From assembly GCF_013204845.1 (NCBI RefSeq), contig NZ_JABMKY010000001.1, positions 620,001 to 684,000 of the forward strand: a stretch of 64,000 nt of DNA, in the 5' to 3' direction. The notes below the pieces were generated by a model, which saw only the letters and a program-made list of their open reading frames with translations, searched no databases and was not told where the DNA came from. This document shows, piece after piece, positions 18,813 through 27,705 of this stretch (the first letter of the stretch is position 1; each line of letters starts with the position of its first letter). This DNA is from Paenibacillus qinlingensis (GTDB lineage: Bacteria > Bacillota > Bacilli > Paenibacillales > NBRC-103111). Position numbers and translations under genes: made by a program.

Positions 18813-18849
18813 AAAAATCGCTAATTTGGCTGACCAAATAGCGATTTTT
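18813..18849. terminator. Bidirectional terminator
   Basis: AAAAATCGCTAATTTGG and CCAAATAGCGATTTTT form a nearly perfect stem with a four-base loop, with A-run on the left and T-run on the right, between two convergent genes. Confidence 0.9.
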
Positions 18850-18860
18850 CGTATATCTAA

Positions 18861-20612
18861 CTATTGCATCGGAATGGACAGCTGAAAACAAATAAAACCT
18901 TCCTCCAACTTCACTTCAATCGTTCCCCGATAATATTCAACTCGTTCCTTAACGACCGGCAGACCTAGCCCTTGATGACCACCTTCTAACTTGGTGCTAT
19001 AGCCGATCGCGAACAAATCCGTGTCGTCCTCCAGATTAAAAGATGGATTCACCCGATTCTTTACGGAAATCTTCACATCATTCGATTCCTTCCAGCCTTT
19101 TACAGAAACCTCTCGCTCTTCTACTGGGAATTTATTTGCCTCATCAAAAGCATTATCAATGAGATTCCCAATAATTTTCACAAGATCGACCGATTTCACA
19201 CCAAGGGATAACCCATCCAAACCTGTGAATTCATAGCTAAACGAAACTTTGGTTCGCATCGCAAGTGTAATTTTCGATTGAATCAATGCAGCAATAGCTG
19301 GTTGACCAATTCGAATAATATCATTGACTTCATTAATTTCCTCAATTAACTCTTCCATGTAGCGCAGTTGATCTTCTTTTTCCCCATTGGTCAATAAAGC
19401 GTACAAGGTTTGAACATGATTCAGAAAATCATGGCGCTGACTACGAATCGTTGCAAACATCAGGTCTACATTTTGAATATACATCTCTTGTGTAGACTGA
19501 ACAGCTGTTTCACGCGATTTGGTAATGAATCGGAATACGAGAAATACGAGAATACAACTGAATACGGTAAACAGAACAATGATCAGAGCAACACGAATAA
19601 GCTGGTTTTTTAACGTCATCTGTATGGACTGGTAGTCCGAAACAATGGTTATGACATAAGGAACTTCTCGCTGAATTTCTGTTATTCTCTCTTTAATTGG
19701 CACATATACAAATGTCTTAAGAATCGGATTACCTTCGTAGCTTTCAACGACACTTACTGGCTTTTCGTCCTGAATAGCACGCTTGAAATTCGTATAATCA
19801 TCCCCATGGATAATGTTACGTGTACCGAAAAGCACAGGACGGTCATAAATGGAAACATACATAATGCCATTCGGTCTTGTATATTCCTTCGGCTTCGTAC
19901 CGAATGTGATCCCGTTTAATCCGGAAATTTCTATAATATCCGGATTGGATATCAATGTTTTTTTGACAATCGTATCCGCACCAATAATGTCCTTGAACTT
20001 CTTTATTTTATCTGCATTCACAAACACACAAATGATATAATTCGTTTCTCCATCGTAATAATAGCCAAATTTACTAACATCACTCGTGCCTGAAGCAGGC
20101 ACTTCATAAATCCCCGCCCAGAAATTAGGGAGTTTTTGCCCTTCAGGTATCGTAACATTGCGATTTTTCATCAGCTGGTCAAAAGCGGTAAACCAATACC
20201 CAAACGTAATTGTGCTTGTGAGCGTAAGTTCATTGGGATCAGAGGATTTGCCAACCATGATATCATCGCCGATGCCGCTGCGCTTCATGAGTGATAATCC
20301 ATCGACACCTGCTTCCGCAGCAAGTGTAACTAGCTGATCATTCGTCACCTTATCGATATCTGGATCCAGTTTACTTTTGGCCAATATAGCTGCAGATCGC
20401 AATTGTTCCCCAATCAGATCCTCCACGAAGAAAGCTCCCGCTTCCGATTGCTCGATGGACATTCGGATTTGATTCGCTGTCATGGCCATCTGTTCTGACA
20501 TCGCCTGTGTTAACAGGGATTTCGCATACCAATAATAGGAGCTATTGTTCGTAATTAATAACAAAATTACACTAATAAAAGTGATATAAATAACTCTTCT
20601 GTTTATTCTCAT
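18861..20612 (-). CDS. Orphan sensor kinase with Spo0B-like/GHKL catalytic half
   Basis: About 583 residues. Membrane helix near the N-terminus (VIYITFISVILLLI), an extracellular domain of about 300 residues, a second helix (VALIIVLFTVFSCILVFLVF), then an alpha-helical dimerisation segment with the phospho-acceptor RHDFLNHVQTLYALL and an ATPase domain with NLIDNAFDEA and GHQGLGLPVVKERV. This arrangement is that of the CitA/DcuS and Spo0B-like kinases, not the YesM kinases elsewhere in the window. No response regulator is adjacent. The start is uncertain: the ATG at 20612 has GGGAAAG ten bases upstream; an ATG at 20633 has none. Confidence 0.8.
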   Translation of the reverse strand: MRINRRVIYITFISVILLLITNNSSYYWYAKSLLTQAMSEQMAMTANQIRMSIEQSEAGAFFVEDLIGEQLRSAAILAKSKLDPDIDKVTNDQLVTLAAEAGVDGLSLMKRSGIGDDIMVGKSSDPNELTLTSTITFGYWFTAFDQLMKNRNVTIPEGQKLPNFWAGIYEVPASGTSDVSKFGYYYDGETNYIICVFVNADKIKKFKDIIGADTIVKKTLISNPDIIEISGLNGITFGTKPKEYTRPNGIMYVSIYDRPVLFGTRNIIHGDDYTNFKRAIQDEKPVSVVESYEGNPILKTFVYVPIKERITEIQREVPYVITIVSDYQSIQMTLKNQLIRVALIIVLFTVFSCILVFLVFRFITKSRETAVQSTQEMYIQNVDLMFATIRSQRHDFLNHVQTLYALLTNGEKEDQLRYMEELIEEINEVNDIIRIGQPAIAALIQSKITLAMRTKVSFSYEFTGLDGLSLGVKSVDLVKIIGNLIDNAFDEANKFPVEEREVSVKGWKESNDVKISVKNRVNPSFNLEDDTDLFAIGYSTKLEGGHQGLGLPVVKERVEYYRGTIEVKLEEGFICFQLSIPMQ

Positions 20613-20915
20613 GAAGTTGTCACACTTTCCCATTTTGTATGCTAGACATTACAATTCTGCACAAAAAAAATTTACGATTACATCTCAACCCATTGCGCAG
20701 AAATCACTCCACATTATATTAGTATAGTAGCTGTAGAAATCGTTGTCTATTAATTAAAAGGTATTTTAAACTTTATTTGGTAATAATACAAAATAACGGA
20801 AGGTGATTTCATCTATCCCCAGCTTAACACAAATAATTCCTCCTGCCGATTGCTTTACTTGTCGCAAGGACTTTAGTAGTATAGCTAATATCGAATGAAA
20901 CGAGGTGCTAGACTT

Positions 20916-21386
20916 TTGTCCAATGATGAAATCATATTGACCCCTGAGGGTTTACGCAGTTTAGAGCTAGAACTTGAAGATCTAAAAACAGTGAAGCGTA
21001 AAGAATTAGCAGAACGGATCAAATTAGCGATCTCTTACGGTGACCTCAAAGAAAACAGCGAATATCATTCTGCTAAGAATGACCAGTCTTTCATGGAAAC
21101 GCGCGTTCTCACGATTGAACGGATGCTCAAGAAGGCCAAAGTTGTGAAGAACACGGGTACATCCAAAGTGCAAGTTGGCTCAACTGTCGTATTGAATGAC
21201 GTGGAATTCGCCGAGAAAATCGAGTACAAGATTGTTGGTTCTCAAGAAGCCAATGTCAACGAAAATAAAATTTCGTATGAGAGTCCGCTTGGCATCTCCC
21301 TTATGAACAAGTCAGTAGGCGATGTAATTAGTGTAAATGCACCAATGGGCATCATAAGCTATGAGTTGCTTGAGATTCGAATTTAA
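20916..21386 (+). CDS. GreA/GreB-family transcript cleavage factor
   Basis: A 156-residue protein, close to the 158 usual for GreA. The N-terminal coiled coil carries the family motif GDLKENSEYHSAKNDQ, whose acidic residues at the tip enter the RNA polymerase secondary channel; the C-terminal FKBP-like domain includes SYESPLGISLMNKSVGD. It rescues backtracked RNA polymerase. A TTG start at 20916, eight bases after GAGGTG, fits better than an ATG at 20895 that has no ribosome site. Being next to murI rather than the usual uridine kinase or lysyl-tRNA synthetase context, it may be a second, paralogous Gre factor (inference). Confidence 0.85.
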   Translation: MSNDEIILTPEGLRSLELELEDLKTVKRKELAERIKLAISYGDLKENSEYHSAKNDQSFMETRVLTIERMLKKAKVVKNTGTSKVQVGSTVVLNDVEFAEKIEYKIVGSQEANVNENKISYESPLGISLMNKSVGDVISVNAPMGIISYELLEIRI

Positions 21387-21393
21387 GCACTAC

Positions 21394-21448
21394 AAATAAA
21401 AAAGCAGTTCATAACTAGAACCTCTAGTTATGAACTGCTTTTTTATTT
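21394..21448. terminator. Bidirectional terminator between the gre gene and murI
   Basis: A 26-base perfect inverted repeat with a three-base loop: AAAAAAGCAGTTCATAACTA on the left and its complement ending in TTTTTT on the right. It serves both convergent genes and includes the murI stop codon. Confidence 0.95.
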
Positions 21449-22216
21449 GACAGTTTGAAGGAAAGCAAGCGCCTTTGTCATCTTCTGAATGTAGGCGTCA
21501 TCTAAGCTGGAGCACATCCATTTCACATGTCCATCCCCCGTACTTAGTAACTGGTCGCTGTCCTGCAGCACCTGCATTAAGTGATTCACGGTCCCTTTGC
21601 TTCCATCTACAATTTGGATATGGCTCGGTAGGATTTGACTCAATATTTGACTATAAAAAGGATAGTGAGTACAACCGAGCACAACCGTTCCGAACGTACT
21701 TAGATTAAATGGATCCAACTTATCCTTAAAATAATCGACAATCTGAGGACCATCCATGATAAGATTTTCGCAAAATTGAACCAACTCCGGAAGCGGTACG
21801 GAATCTACCATCCCCATATCATCGATTCGGGATACAAGCTCTCTATATTTCGCTTGCTGCAGTGTAAGCGGCGTAGCGAATACAAGTACTCTTTTGCCTG
21901 ATGAGCGATTCATCTCGATGGCTGGTTTAACAGCAGGCTCCATCCCAATAATGGGAATCTGGTAGATTTTCCGTAACTCTGCGATCGCGATGCTCGTTGC
22001 TGTATTACAGGCGATGACAAGCGCCTTAATTTCTTCTTGAATAATCGTATCAACGGATTGCTTGACGAAGGTTAGAACCTCATCTTTCGATTTAACACCA
22101 TACGGAACATGCGCGGTATCTGCAAAATAAACAAAATCTTCCCGAGGCATTCGCTTCATGGCTTCATTCAGAACCGTGATTCCACCTAGACCTGAATCAA
22201 AAAAAGCAATTTTCAT
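21443..22216 (-). CDS. murI: Glutamate racemase
   Basis: A 257-residue cytoplasmic enzyme that makes D-glutamate for peptidoglycan. The two catalytic Cys lie in ACNTATS and GCTHYP; the N-terminal FFDSGLGG motif is intact. A GTG nine bases upstream is in frame, but AGGGTG overlaps it, so the ATG at 22216 is the likely start. It is followed by a shared terminator and preceded by the HAD phosphatase gene on the same strand. Confidence 0.95.
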   Translation of the reverse strand: MKIAFFDSGLGGITVLNEAMKRMPREDFVYFADTAHVPYGVKSKDEVLTFVKQSVDTIIQEEIKALVIACNTATSIAIAELRKIYQIPIIGMEPAVKPAIEMNRSSGKRVLVFATPLTLQQAKYRELVSRIDDMGMVDSVPLPELVQFCENLIMDGPQIVDYFKDKLDPFNLSTFGTVVLGCTHYPFYSQILSQILPSHIQIVDGSKGTVNHLMQVLQDSDQLLSTGDGHVKWMCSSLDDAYIQKMTKALAFLQTVK

Positions 22217-22278
22217 CCTATTCACCCTATTTATTAGCGTTCTGTCTTAAAAAAACACGTGATCAAAAGTGGACCAAC

Positions 22279-23049
22279 TTATAGTAGTCCCGCTGTGACA
22301 AGGCCATTCCGTACGCCTTCTTCATCCACATGCGTCGTCACATGATCAGCGTATGGCAATAAATCCTTATGTGAATTACCCATTGCTATGCCAAACCCGA
22401 CATAGGAAAGCATCTCCATATCATTCAAACCATCACCGAATGCCACCGCATCTTCCGGCTTCAAGCCCACCAGTTCCAGCATTGCCGCGATGCCCTGAGC
22501 TTTGGAACCACCAGCAGGCAATACATCCATCGCATGTTCGTGCCAGCGAATCAGCTTAAACTCCGAATTCAGCCCTTCATACAAATGTTCATCTTTCGCT
22601 TCACAGTGCAAGAAAATTTGATAAATATCGTTCGATTTCCAGAAATGCGGATCATAACTTGGTAAATCAACCTTCAATGACGATACGGAGCTATGTACAA
22701 AAGGGTGATCCTGCGCATCTGTCGCAAACGCATGCTCACCTTCGAATACAAGTGAATGCCCGTGTGAGGCAGCCAGCTTAACCAATGCTTCAATCGCGCT
22801 TTTGGCAATTACGCGGTGGTACAGCGGCTCGCCTTTGTAAACGGCATATCCACCATTTAAGCAGACATACGAATCTATGCCTAGAAGCTCTGCCAAAGGT
22901 TTAATGAAATAAGGTGCTCGTCCAGTTGCAATAACGGGTTCGATCCCGCTTGCTTTCAATTGGTGAATTGCTTTAACGGTGCTATCAGGCACCTGCTTGT
23001 CCTCATTAATTAACGTACCATCGATATCAAAAAATACAATTTTATACAC
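22279..23049 (-). CDS. Cof-type HAD-IIB hydrolase (sugar or nucleotide phosphatase)
   Basis: About 256 residues with all HAD motifs: FFDIDGTL (nucleophile Asp), TGRAPYF, a conserved Lys region and AFGDGLNDMEML. The C2-type cap marks the Cof subfamily, which dephosphorylates sugar phosphates, FMN or PLP; the substrate cannot be told. AAGGAG precedes a GTG at 23049, which starts the protein directly at the conserved fold (VYKIVFFDIDG); an upstream TTG has no ribosome site. Confidence 0.88.
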   Translation of the reverse strand: MYKIVFFDIDGTLINEDKQVPDSTVKAIHQLKASGIEPVIATGRAPYFIKPLAELLGIDSYVCLNGGYAVYKGEPLYHRVIAKSAIEALVKLAASHGHSLVFEGEHAFATDAQDHPFVHSSVSSLKVDLPSYDPHFWKSNDIYQIFLHCEAKDEHLYEGLNSEFKLIRWHEHAMDVLPAGGSKAQGIAAMLELVGLKPEDAVAFGDGLNDMEMLSYVGFGIAMGNSHKDLLPYADHVTTHVDEEGVRNGLVTAGLL

Positions 23050-23137
23050 AGTTGGGTTCTCCTTTGCATTCGGAAGCAGTTGTTGCCGCTTCTTCTCTCT
23101 TTCTTTCAATTAAACACCAAATGCCCAGAAAAAACAA

Positions 23138-23166
23138 AGAAAAAAGAGAATCCCTTGGGCTTCTCT
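23138..23166 (-). terminator. Terminator after the ClpP-like gene
   Basis: On the minus strand GAGAAGCC and GGATTCTC form a short imperfect hairpin followed by TTTTTTCTTT. It lies just past the stop codon at 23177. Confidence 0.65.
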
Positions 23167-23176
23167 CCCACTTTGC

Positions 23177-23707
23177 CTATACGATACTATCAATGATGCC
23201 AAAGGCTAATGCCTCTTCTGGACTCATGTACCAGTTCCGCTGATGTTCCTTCACACGAGCAAGCTCCTCTGCTTGCAGATTCGTTTTGGACATAATGCAT
23301 TCATCATAGATGTTCTGCAACCGCTGCGTTTCATCCACGCGATTCTTCAAATGCTCCAAATGACCATCAATATGTGTGGAAACGGAATGATACATGAAGG
23401 TACTCAGCCTGCCTGCGTGCCGTTTGTGCCCGCTGACTGCAATTAGCAGACTCATACTCGCGGCTAGTCCGTACACATAGGTGTGAACGGGGGTTTTACT
23501 GTTCTCGATCACATTAATAAGACCAAAGCCGTCGTAAACACTGCCACCGTTACTATTAATAATCAGGTCGATAGGCAGCCGCTTAAAATCCTTTTCCTTC
23601 TTATCTTTGTCATCATCCCATTGATTGATTTTCATGATTTGCTCAACAATCAGTTTCACAGAGGTCTTATTGATGCCATCGAATAGATAAAGGGTTCTGT
23701 CGCTCAT
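23177..23707 (-). CDS. ClpP-like serine protease paralogue
   Basis: A 176-residue protein, shorter than housekeeping ClpP (about 195). It has the ClpP handle and oxyanion features INSNGGSVYDGF, catalytic Ser in GLAASMSLL (S84) and His in MYHSVS (H107). The segment aligning with the catalytic Asp of ClpP (usually RDxxRDxFLS) reads KEHQRNWYMS, so the acid appears to be Glu (E154). An insert of charged residues (WDDDKDKKEKD) lies near residue 30-40. It may be a degradative peptidase with reduced or altered activity, or a TepA/phage-like member. AGGAGG precedes the ATG. No Clp ATPase is nearby. Confidence 0.8.
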   Translation of the reverse strand: MSDRTLYLFDGINKTSVKLIVEQIMKINQWDDDKDKKEKDFKRLPIDLIINSNGGSVYDGFGLINVIENSKTPVHTYVYGLAASMSLLIAVSGHKRHAGRLSTFMYHSVSTHIDGHLEHLKNRVDETQRLQNIYDECIMSKTNLQAEELARVKEHQRNWYMSPEEALAFGIIDSIV

Positions 23708-23882
23708 AACATGCCTCCTGTCCGTATGGCCTTGTATTACAGTAGTCTATTCTCGGTTTAGAAACTTTGTAACTCTTTGCGTGCTGTTTTCAGATTTTTG
23801 GGCGTTTAACAAACTAATGTCTACAAACCAACAACTCAGATAAACCCAGTCACTTAACCAACTACCATGTGTATATACAAAT

Positions 23883-23919
23883 AGAACCTCTCCACTCCCA
23901 ACGGAAGTGAAGAGGTTCT
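23883..23919 (-). terminator. Terminator of the polysaccharide-utilisation operon
   Basis: AGAACCTCT and AGAGGTTCT form a nine-base-pair stem, with a weaker inner ACT/AGT stem. It starts twelve bases after the stop of the GH2 gene. The T-tract on the minus strand is short (ATTTG). Confidence 0.7.
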
Positions 23920-23930
23920 CCTAGCTACTC

Positions 23931-26900
23931 TTAGTACATATTCACATTATCAAATTTGCTGCTCGCCCGATGCGAGTAAAGACCAATTTGCCCCGAGGTG
24001 AAACTCGTATCCGTCGTTGTCAGTAGTTTCGCTCCGTTCACCCAGAATTCCAGCGTGCTGCCATTTACTACGGCTTTGAAGTCATACCAGGTCCCCGTGG
24101 TGAATGTGAATGGCACGGTGACGAGGTCTGTAGGCGTACCGCCGACGACTTTGAGGATCTTCAGACTATTCGTGGACTTATAGTACATGAATGTATAGTA
24201 ATTGTTCGCATCCACACGTCGTGCGATGAGGCCAAGTCCAGCTAGGTTGCTGGCATCGAAGCTGTCAGCTTTGACTCTTGCGGCAACCGTGTAGTTCTGC
24301 CAAGTACTCAGCCCGGAATACGCATTGACTGCAGCTACCGTATTGTTCGACTGGGTAAATACCTTTGTACCATCCGTCACAACGCTCCATGTGCCTCCAG
24401 TTGTTGCCCAGCTTGAGGCTGATCCTGACTCATAGTCATCACCGAAAATAGGCGCCACGCTCACATTATCAAATTTGGCATTTGCCCGATGAGCGTACAT
24501 GCCGATTTTGCCTGAAGTAAGCGTTGTATCCGTCCCCGTCAACTGCTTCGTCCCATTCACCCACAACTCCAGTGTGGAGCCGTTGACAACAGCTTTGAAA
24601 TCATACCAAGTGCCTGTGTTGAGCGTATAAGGCATCGTCACAACATCACTTGCGACACCGGCCGCCAGCTTCGTGATTTTCAGTGTATTCGTCAGCTTGT
24701 AGTACATGAATGCGTAATAATTACTACTATCCACATACCGTGCAACAACACCAATCCCCGCGTAATTCCCTGCATCAAAGGCATCCGCTTTGAGCCTCGC
24801 TGAGACGCTGTAATGCTGCCAAGTACTGTCACCAATAAAAGCAGTAGCTCCACCAACCGTGGTATTCGACTGGGTGTATACCTTCGTACCATCTGTGATG
24901 ACACCCCACGTTCCACCTGTTGTCGACCACCCTGCTGCTGAGCCAGATTCGAAATCATCACTCAGAAGTGTGACTGAACTGGTGCTTGTCGTACCCGGAT
25001 TGCCATCTGTTTGAAAACTAATCGTAACCGTATCCGATGTACCGCCTGCTTCACTGAACGTTAAAGTCTTGGAGTAACTTGAATTCGGCGCCAAACCGAC
25101 CGTATTAATCGTAAAATAGATCTCCCGCTCCCCTCGCAAATTCCCTGCGGATTGCGAAAGCGCAAGCCAATCGCCTTGACCGCTAACGGTCCAATTCGTG
25201 CTTAAACCGCCGCCTTTATTGACGATCTTCAATTTGTGTTTTTGAGAACTATTCGTCACATTCTTAACACCAACGTTGATGCTAGCTGGTACATCCATCT
25301 TCGCAGCTGGGATGCTCCCCAATGCCCCAAGCCGATTCGTTTCTTGGAACTTCGTGATCGTGCCCTTCTTCGCCGTTAATTTCAATTGCAGCCATTGCGC
25401 TGAAACACCTGTAGGCGGCGTAAACGAAATCGCTTGCTCCACTTTGTTGCCATACGGTACCGAGACATTAAATGTACCCGTTTGAAAACTCGTATAGGTG
25501 CCATTCCCAGGATTCAAATATCCCGCTTCCCAATTCACATCCACGCTCGTTCCGTCCTGCTGCTCATCGTTATACACAATAATTGTTCGAGTTGTAGCCG
25601 TACCTCCCGAAAATATAAGAGGTGAAGCCCCGATCAAATTATTCTTATCCCCATCCTTATCAAAAGCAGCAACAGGGGAGTACGTATTATGGGTGTACTC
25701 ATACGAATCTGATTTGATAAAGGCTGGTTTCGCTGAATCATACGCGTTAAACACAGGTCGATGAATCGCGACCGGCTTCAATCCTGGTGCCGTCATATCC
25801 GACCACGTCGGATACAAGGTATCCTCCGTAACTTCATAGGCATAGATCCAATTCGCATAATAGCGAATATCCGCAAAGCCCGCATACCGCATTGCTCTAG
25901 TCATCCGATCTGCCGCACGATGCCAAACCGCCTGTGAAACGAGATTATCGTTCAACATATCCTTAGCCAACGTTGAATTATACGTTCCATTCGCATTGAG
26001 CGTCGGCCATCCACCCGAAGGTGTATAGGCTTCCCCCTCGCCTTTCGGCTTCGTACTGTTATTCGTGTACATTCCATACATCGTGCTATTGTTCAACCAG
26101 CCTATTTGGTAACCGCCCGTATAGTGATGATTCTCTTGATCTGCCGTTGTAAAGTCATCCTGAATGATTGGTTTCGATGTATCAATCGATGTGATTGCCG
26201 CTGCAATGGTTGGATGCAAAATTGTCGTATTGTTGCTCGTTGAACTCCAATTTTCATTTCCACCGCTCCAGATTACAATACTTGCATGATTCTTCCTCGC
26301 ATTCACCCATTGTTTAACCCATTTCGTAATATGATCCATTGCATCAGTAGTATAACTATGCACACTGTGATACTGCCAATAAGGCGTCTCATCGATGAGA
26401 AGTAAGCCGATTTCATCCGCATAGTCGTATACTTGCTTGATCCCTCCGTGAATGTGCGTTCGCGCAACATTGTAGGTCGTTTTCCATTCATCCATGGTTA
26501 GTTTGACCTCAGCAATGCTCGCATTCGCATACGATTGCGATGAACTATATGCTGCGCCATGTCCACTACCCGTTGCCCAGTTGAACTGCAGGGCATCTCC
26601 GCGGAGATTTGTTTTAATACCATTGAGCTGATAGTAATTCGTGTTTACAGCAAATTGTCTAAAGCCAAATCGCGTTGCCAAGCTGTCGATCGTGACCGCA
26701 CTTTGAGTAAGACTCGTGTTCAAATTGTACAGCTTAGGGTCGTGCGTCCACCAATATTTCGCATTCGTCCAAGGTACAGCGGTCCATGTCACCGTTTGGG
26801 AACTATTGGCTGCCACCGTCACGGTTTGGTCAGAGAAAGTTTTCTCTGTACTACCGCCAACGAGCTGAGCGCTATTTGTGACTGTGACCGTTTGGCTGAA

Positions 26901-27608
26901 CGCTGTCGCGTTCGTCACCGTCGTTTTCACCGTTATTTCGTCGTCGGAAGGTGACGTGTTATTTTTCAAATCGGTGATGACGAATGTGTCTGAAACAAAT
27001 ACTTTGGGATACGCCACTAGCGCTACGTCATCGTTGATCCCGCGACCTTGCCCCCAACTCTGATTGTCCACACCAATGGGATACAGAGTTTTTCCACTTG
27101 CATCCTTCGCATCGGCTGGCAGCGCATAGTAACCCCACACACGTACTTCTAATGTATTCGTCCCCCCAACAATAGCCAGAGGTGTAATATCCAACTTATA
27201 CGGCAGTCTCGTCATCAAGTAACCGTCTGTTTCTGTCGCTAGTTGTGTGCCGTTAACGAACACTTTGGACAGCGGGCCGATATTCTCGAGGTCTAGGAAG
27301 ATTTCCTTCCCTGTCATTGATGAGGGTACCGTGAAATTCCTTTTATACACCCCATAATTCAGTGTATTCCATGATGTTGGGTACCCAAAGCCAGCAGATG
27401 TATCCCAATAGGAAGGGACCGTAATATCATAGCGGGTTGCTCCGCCATTCGGATAAAAGTCCCACACCCCATTCAATGAAATCTGCTCCCGACTCGTGTC
27501 TGCCTGTGCGTTGTTTGTCACGGCAAACAGTGTACTTACCAGTAACGAAGTGAATAACAACAAGACGATCCTTAGATTCATTTTGCCTAAACTCCACGGT
27601 ATTCGCAT
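23931..27608 (-). CDS. Secreted multidomain GH2 glycoside hydrolase
   Basis: A 1225-residue protein. A signal peptide (hydrophobic 12-32, cleaved near AQADTS) shows export. Residues about 45-200 are the GH2 sugar-binding domain, 205-315 the Ig-like domain, and about 320-620 the TIM barrel with acid/base E452 in WSGGNENW. Residues 770-870 resemble a BACON-like adhesion domain. The last 345 residues are two tandem copies of a jelly-roll, LamG/DUF1080-like carbohydrate-binding domain (881-1052, 1054-1225). GH2 members are beta-galactosidases, mannosidases or glucuronidases; which one cannot be told. AAGGAGG precedes the first ATG. It ends the operon with the lyase and ABC importer and has a cre site before it. 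Confidence 0.88.
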   Translation of the reverse strand: MRIPWSLGKMNLRIVLLLFTSLLVSTLFAVTNNAQADTSREQISLNGVWDFYPNGGATRYDITVPSYWDTSAGFGYPTSWNTLNYGVYKRNFTVPSSMTGKEIFLDLENIGPLSKVFVNGTQLATETDGYLMTRLPYKLDITPLAIVGGTNTLEVRVWGYYALPADAKDASGKTLYPIGVDNQSWGQGRGINDDVALVAYPKVFVSDTFVITDLKNNTSPSDDEITVKTTVTNATAFSQTVTVTNSAQLVGGSTEKTFSDQTVTVAANSSQTVTWTAVPWTNAKYWWTHDPKLYNLNTSLTQSAVTIDSLATRFGFRQFAVNTNYYQLNGIKTNLRGDALQFNWATGSGHGAAYSSSQSYANASIAEVKLTMDEWKTTYNVARTHIHGGIKQVYDYADEIGLLLIDETPYWQYHSVHSYTTDAMDHITKWVKQWVNARKNHASIVIWSGGNENWSSTSNNTTILHPTIAAAITSIDTSKPIIQDDFTTADQENHHYTGGYQIGWLNNSTMYGMYTNNSTKPKGEGEAYTPSGGWPTLNANGTYNSTLAKDMLNDNLVSQAVWHRAADRMTRAMRYAGFADIRYYANWIYAYEVTEDTLYPTWSDMTAPGLKPVAIHRPVFNAYDSAKPAFIKSDSYEYTHNTYSPVAAFDKDGDKNNLIGASPLIFSGGTATTRTIIVYNDEQQDGTSVDVNWEAGYLNPGNGTYTSFQTGTFNVSVPYGNKVEQAISFTPPTGVSAQWLQLKLTAKKGTITKFQETNRLGALGSIPAAKMDVPASINVGVKNVTNSSQKHKLKIVNKGGGLSTNWTVSGQGDWLALSQSAGNLRGEREIYFTINTVGLAPNSSYSKTLTFSEAGGTSDTVTISFQTDGNPGTTSTSSVTLLSDDFESGSAAGWSTTGGTWGVITDGTKVYTQSNTTVGGATAFIGDSTWQHYSVSARLKADAFDAGNYAGIGVVARYVDSSNYYAFMYYKLTNTLKITKLAAGVASDVVTMPYTLNTGTWYDFKAVVNGSTLELWVNGTKQLTGTDTTLTSGKIGMYAHRANAKFDNVSVAPIFGDDYESGSASSWATTGGTWSVVTDGTKVFTQSNNTVAAVNAYSGLSTWQNYTVAARVKADSFDASNLAGLGLIARRVDANNYYTFMYYKSTNSLKILKVVGGTPTDLVTVPFTFTTGTWYDFKAVVNGSTLEFWVNGAKLLTTTDTSFTSGQIGLYSHRASSKFDNVNMY
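23934..24968 (-). repeat. Tandem duplicated binding-domain coding segments
   Basis: Two copies of about 516 bases code for the two C-terminal domains of the GH2 enzyme. Shared stretches include FESGS/YESGS, TGTWYDFKAVVNGSTLE and WVNG, so the duplication is fairly recent but already diverged. Confidence 0.8.
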
Positions 27609-27645
27609 CTAACGTCCTCCTTCAAATGAGTGAGCCATAATATAT

Positions 27646-27659
27646 AGTAAGCGCTTACA
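27646..27659. promoter_or_regulatory. Candidate cre site before the GH2 gene
   Basis: The minus-strand sequence TGTAAGCGCTTACT contains the perfect palindrome GTAAGCGCTTAC and is one mismatch from the CcpA consensus. It lies 38 bases before the GH2 start, suggesting separate catabolite control of this last operon gene. Confidence 0.65.
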
Positions 27660-27705
27660 ACACCTTCGCTATTCATCCCCTCCTCTCATTCACATCCCTT
27701 ATTTC

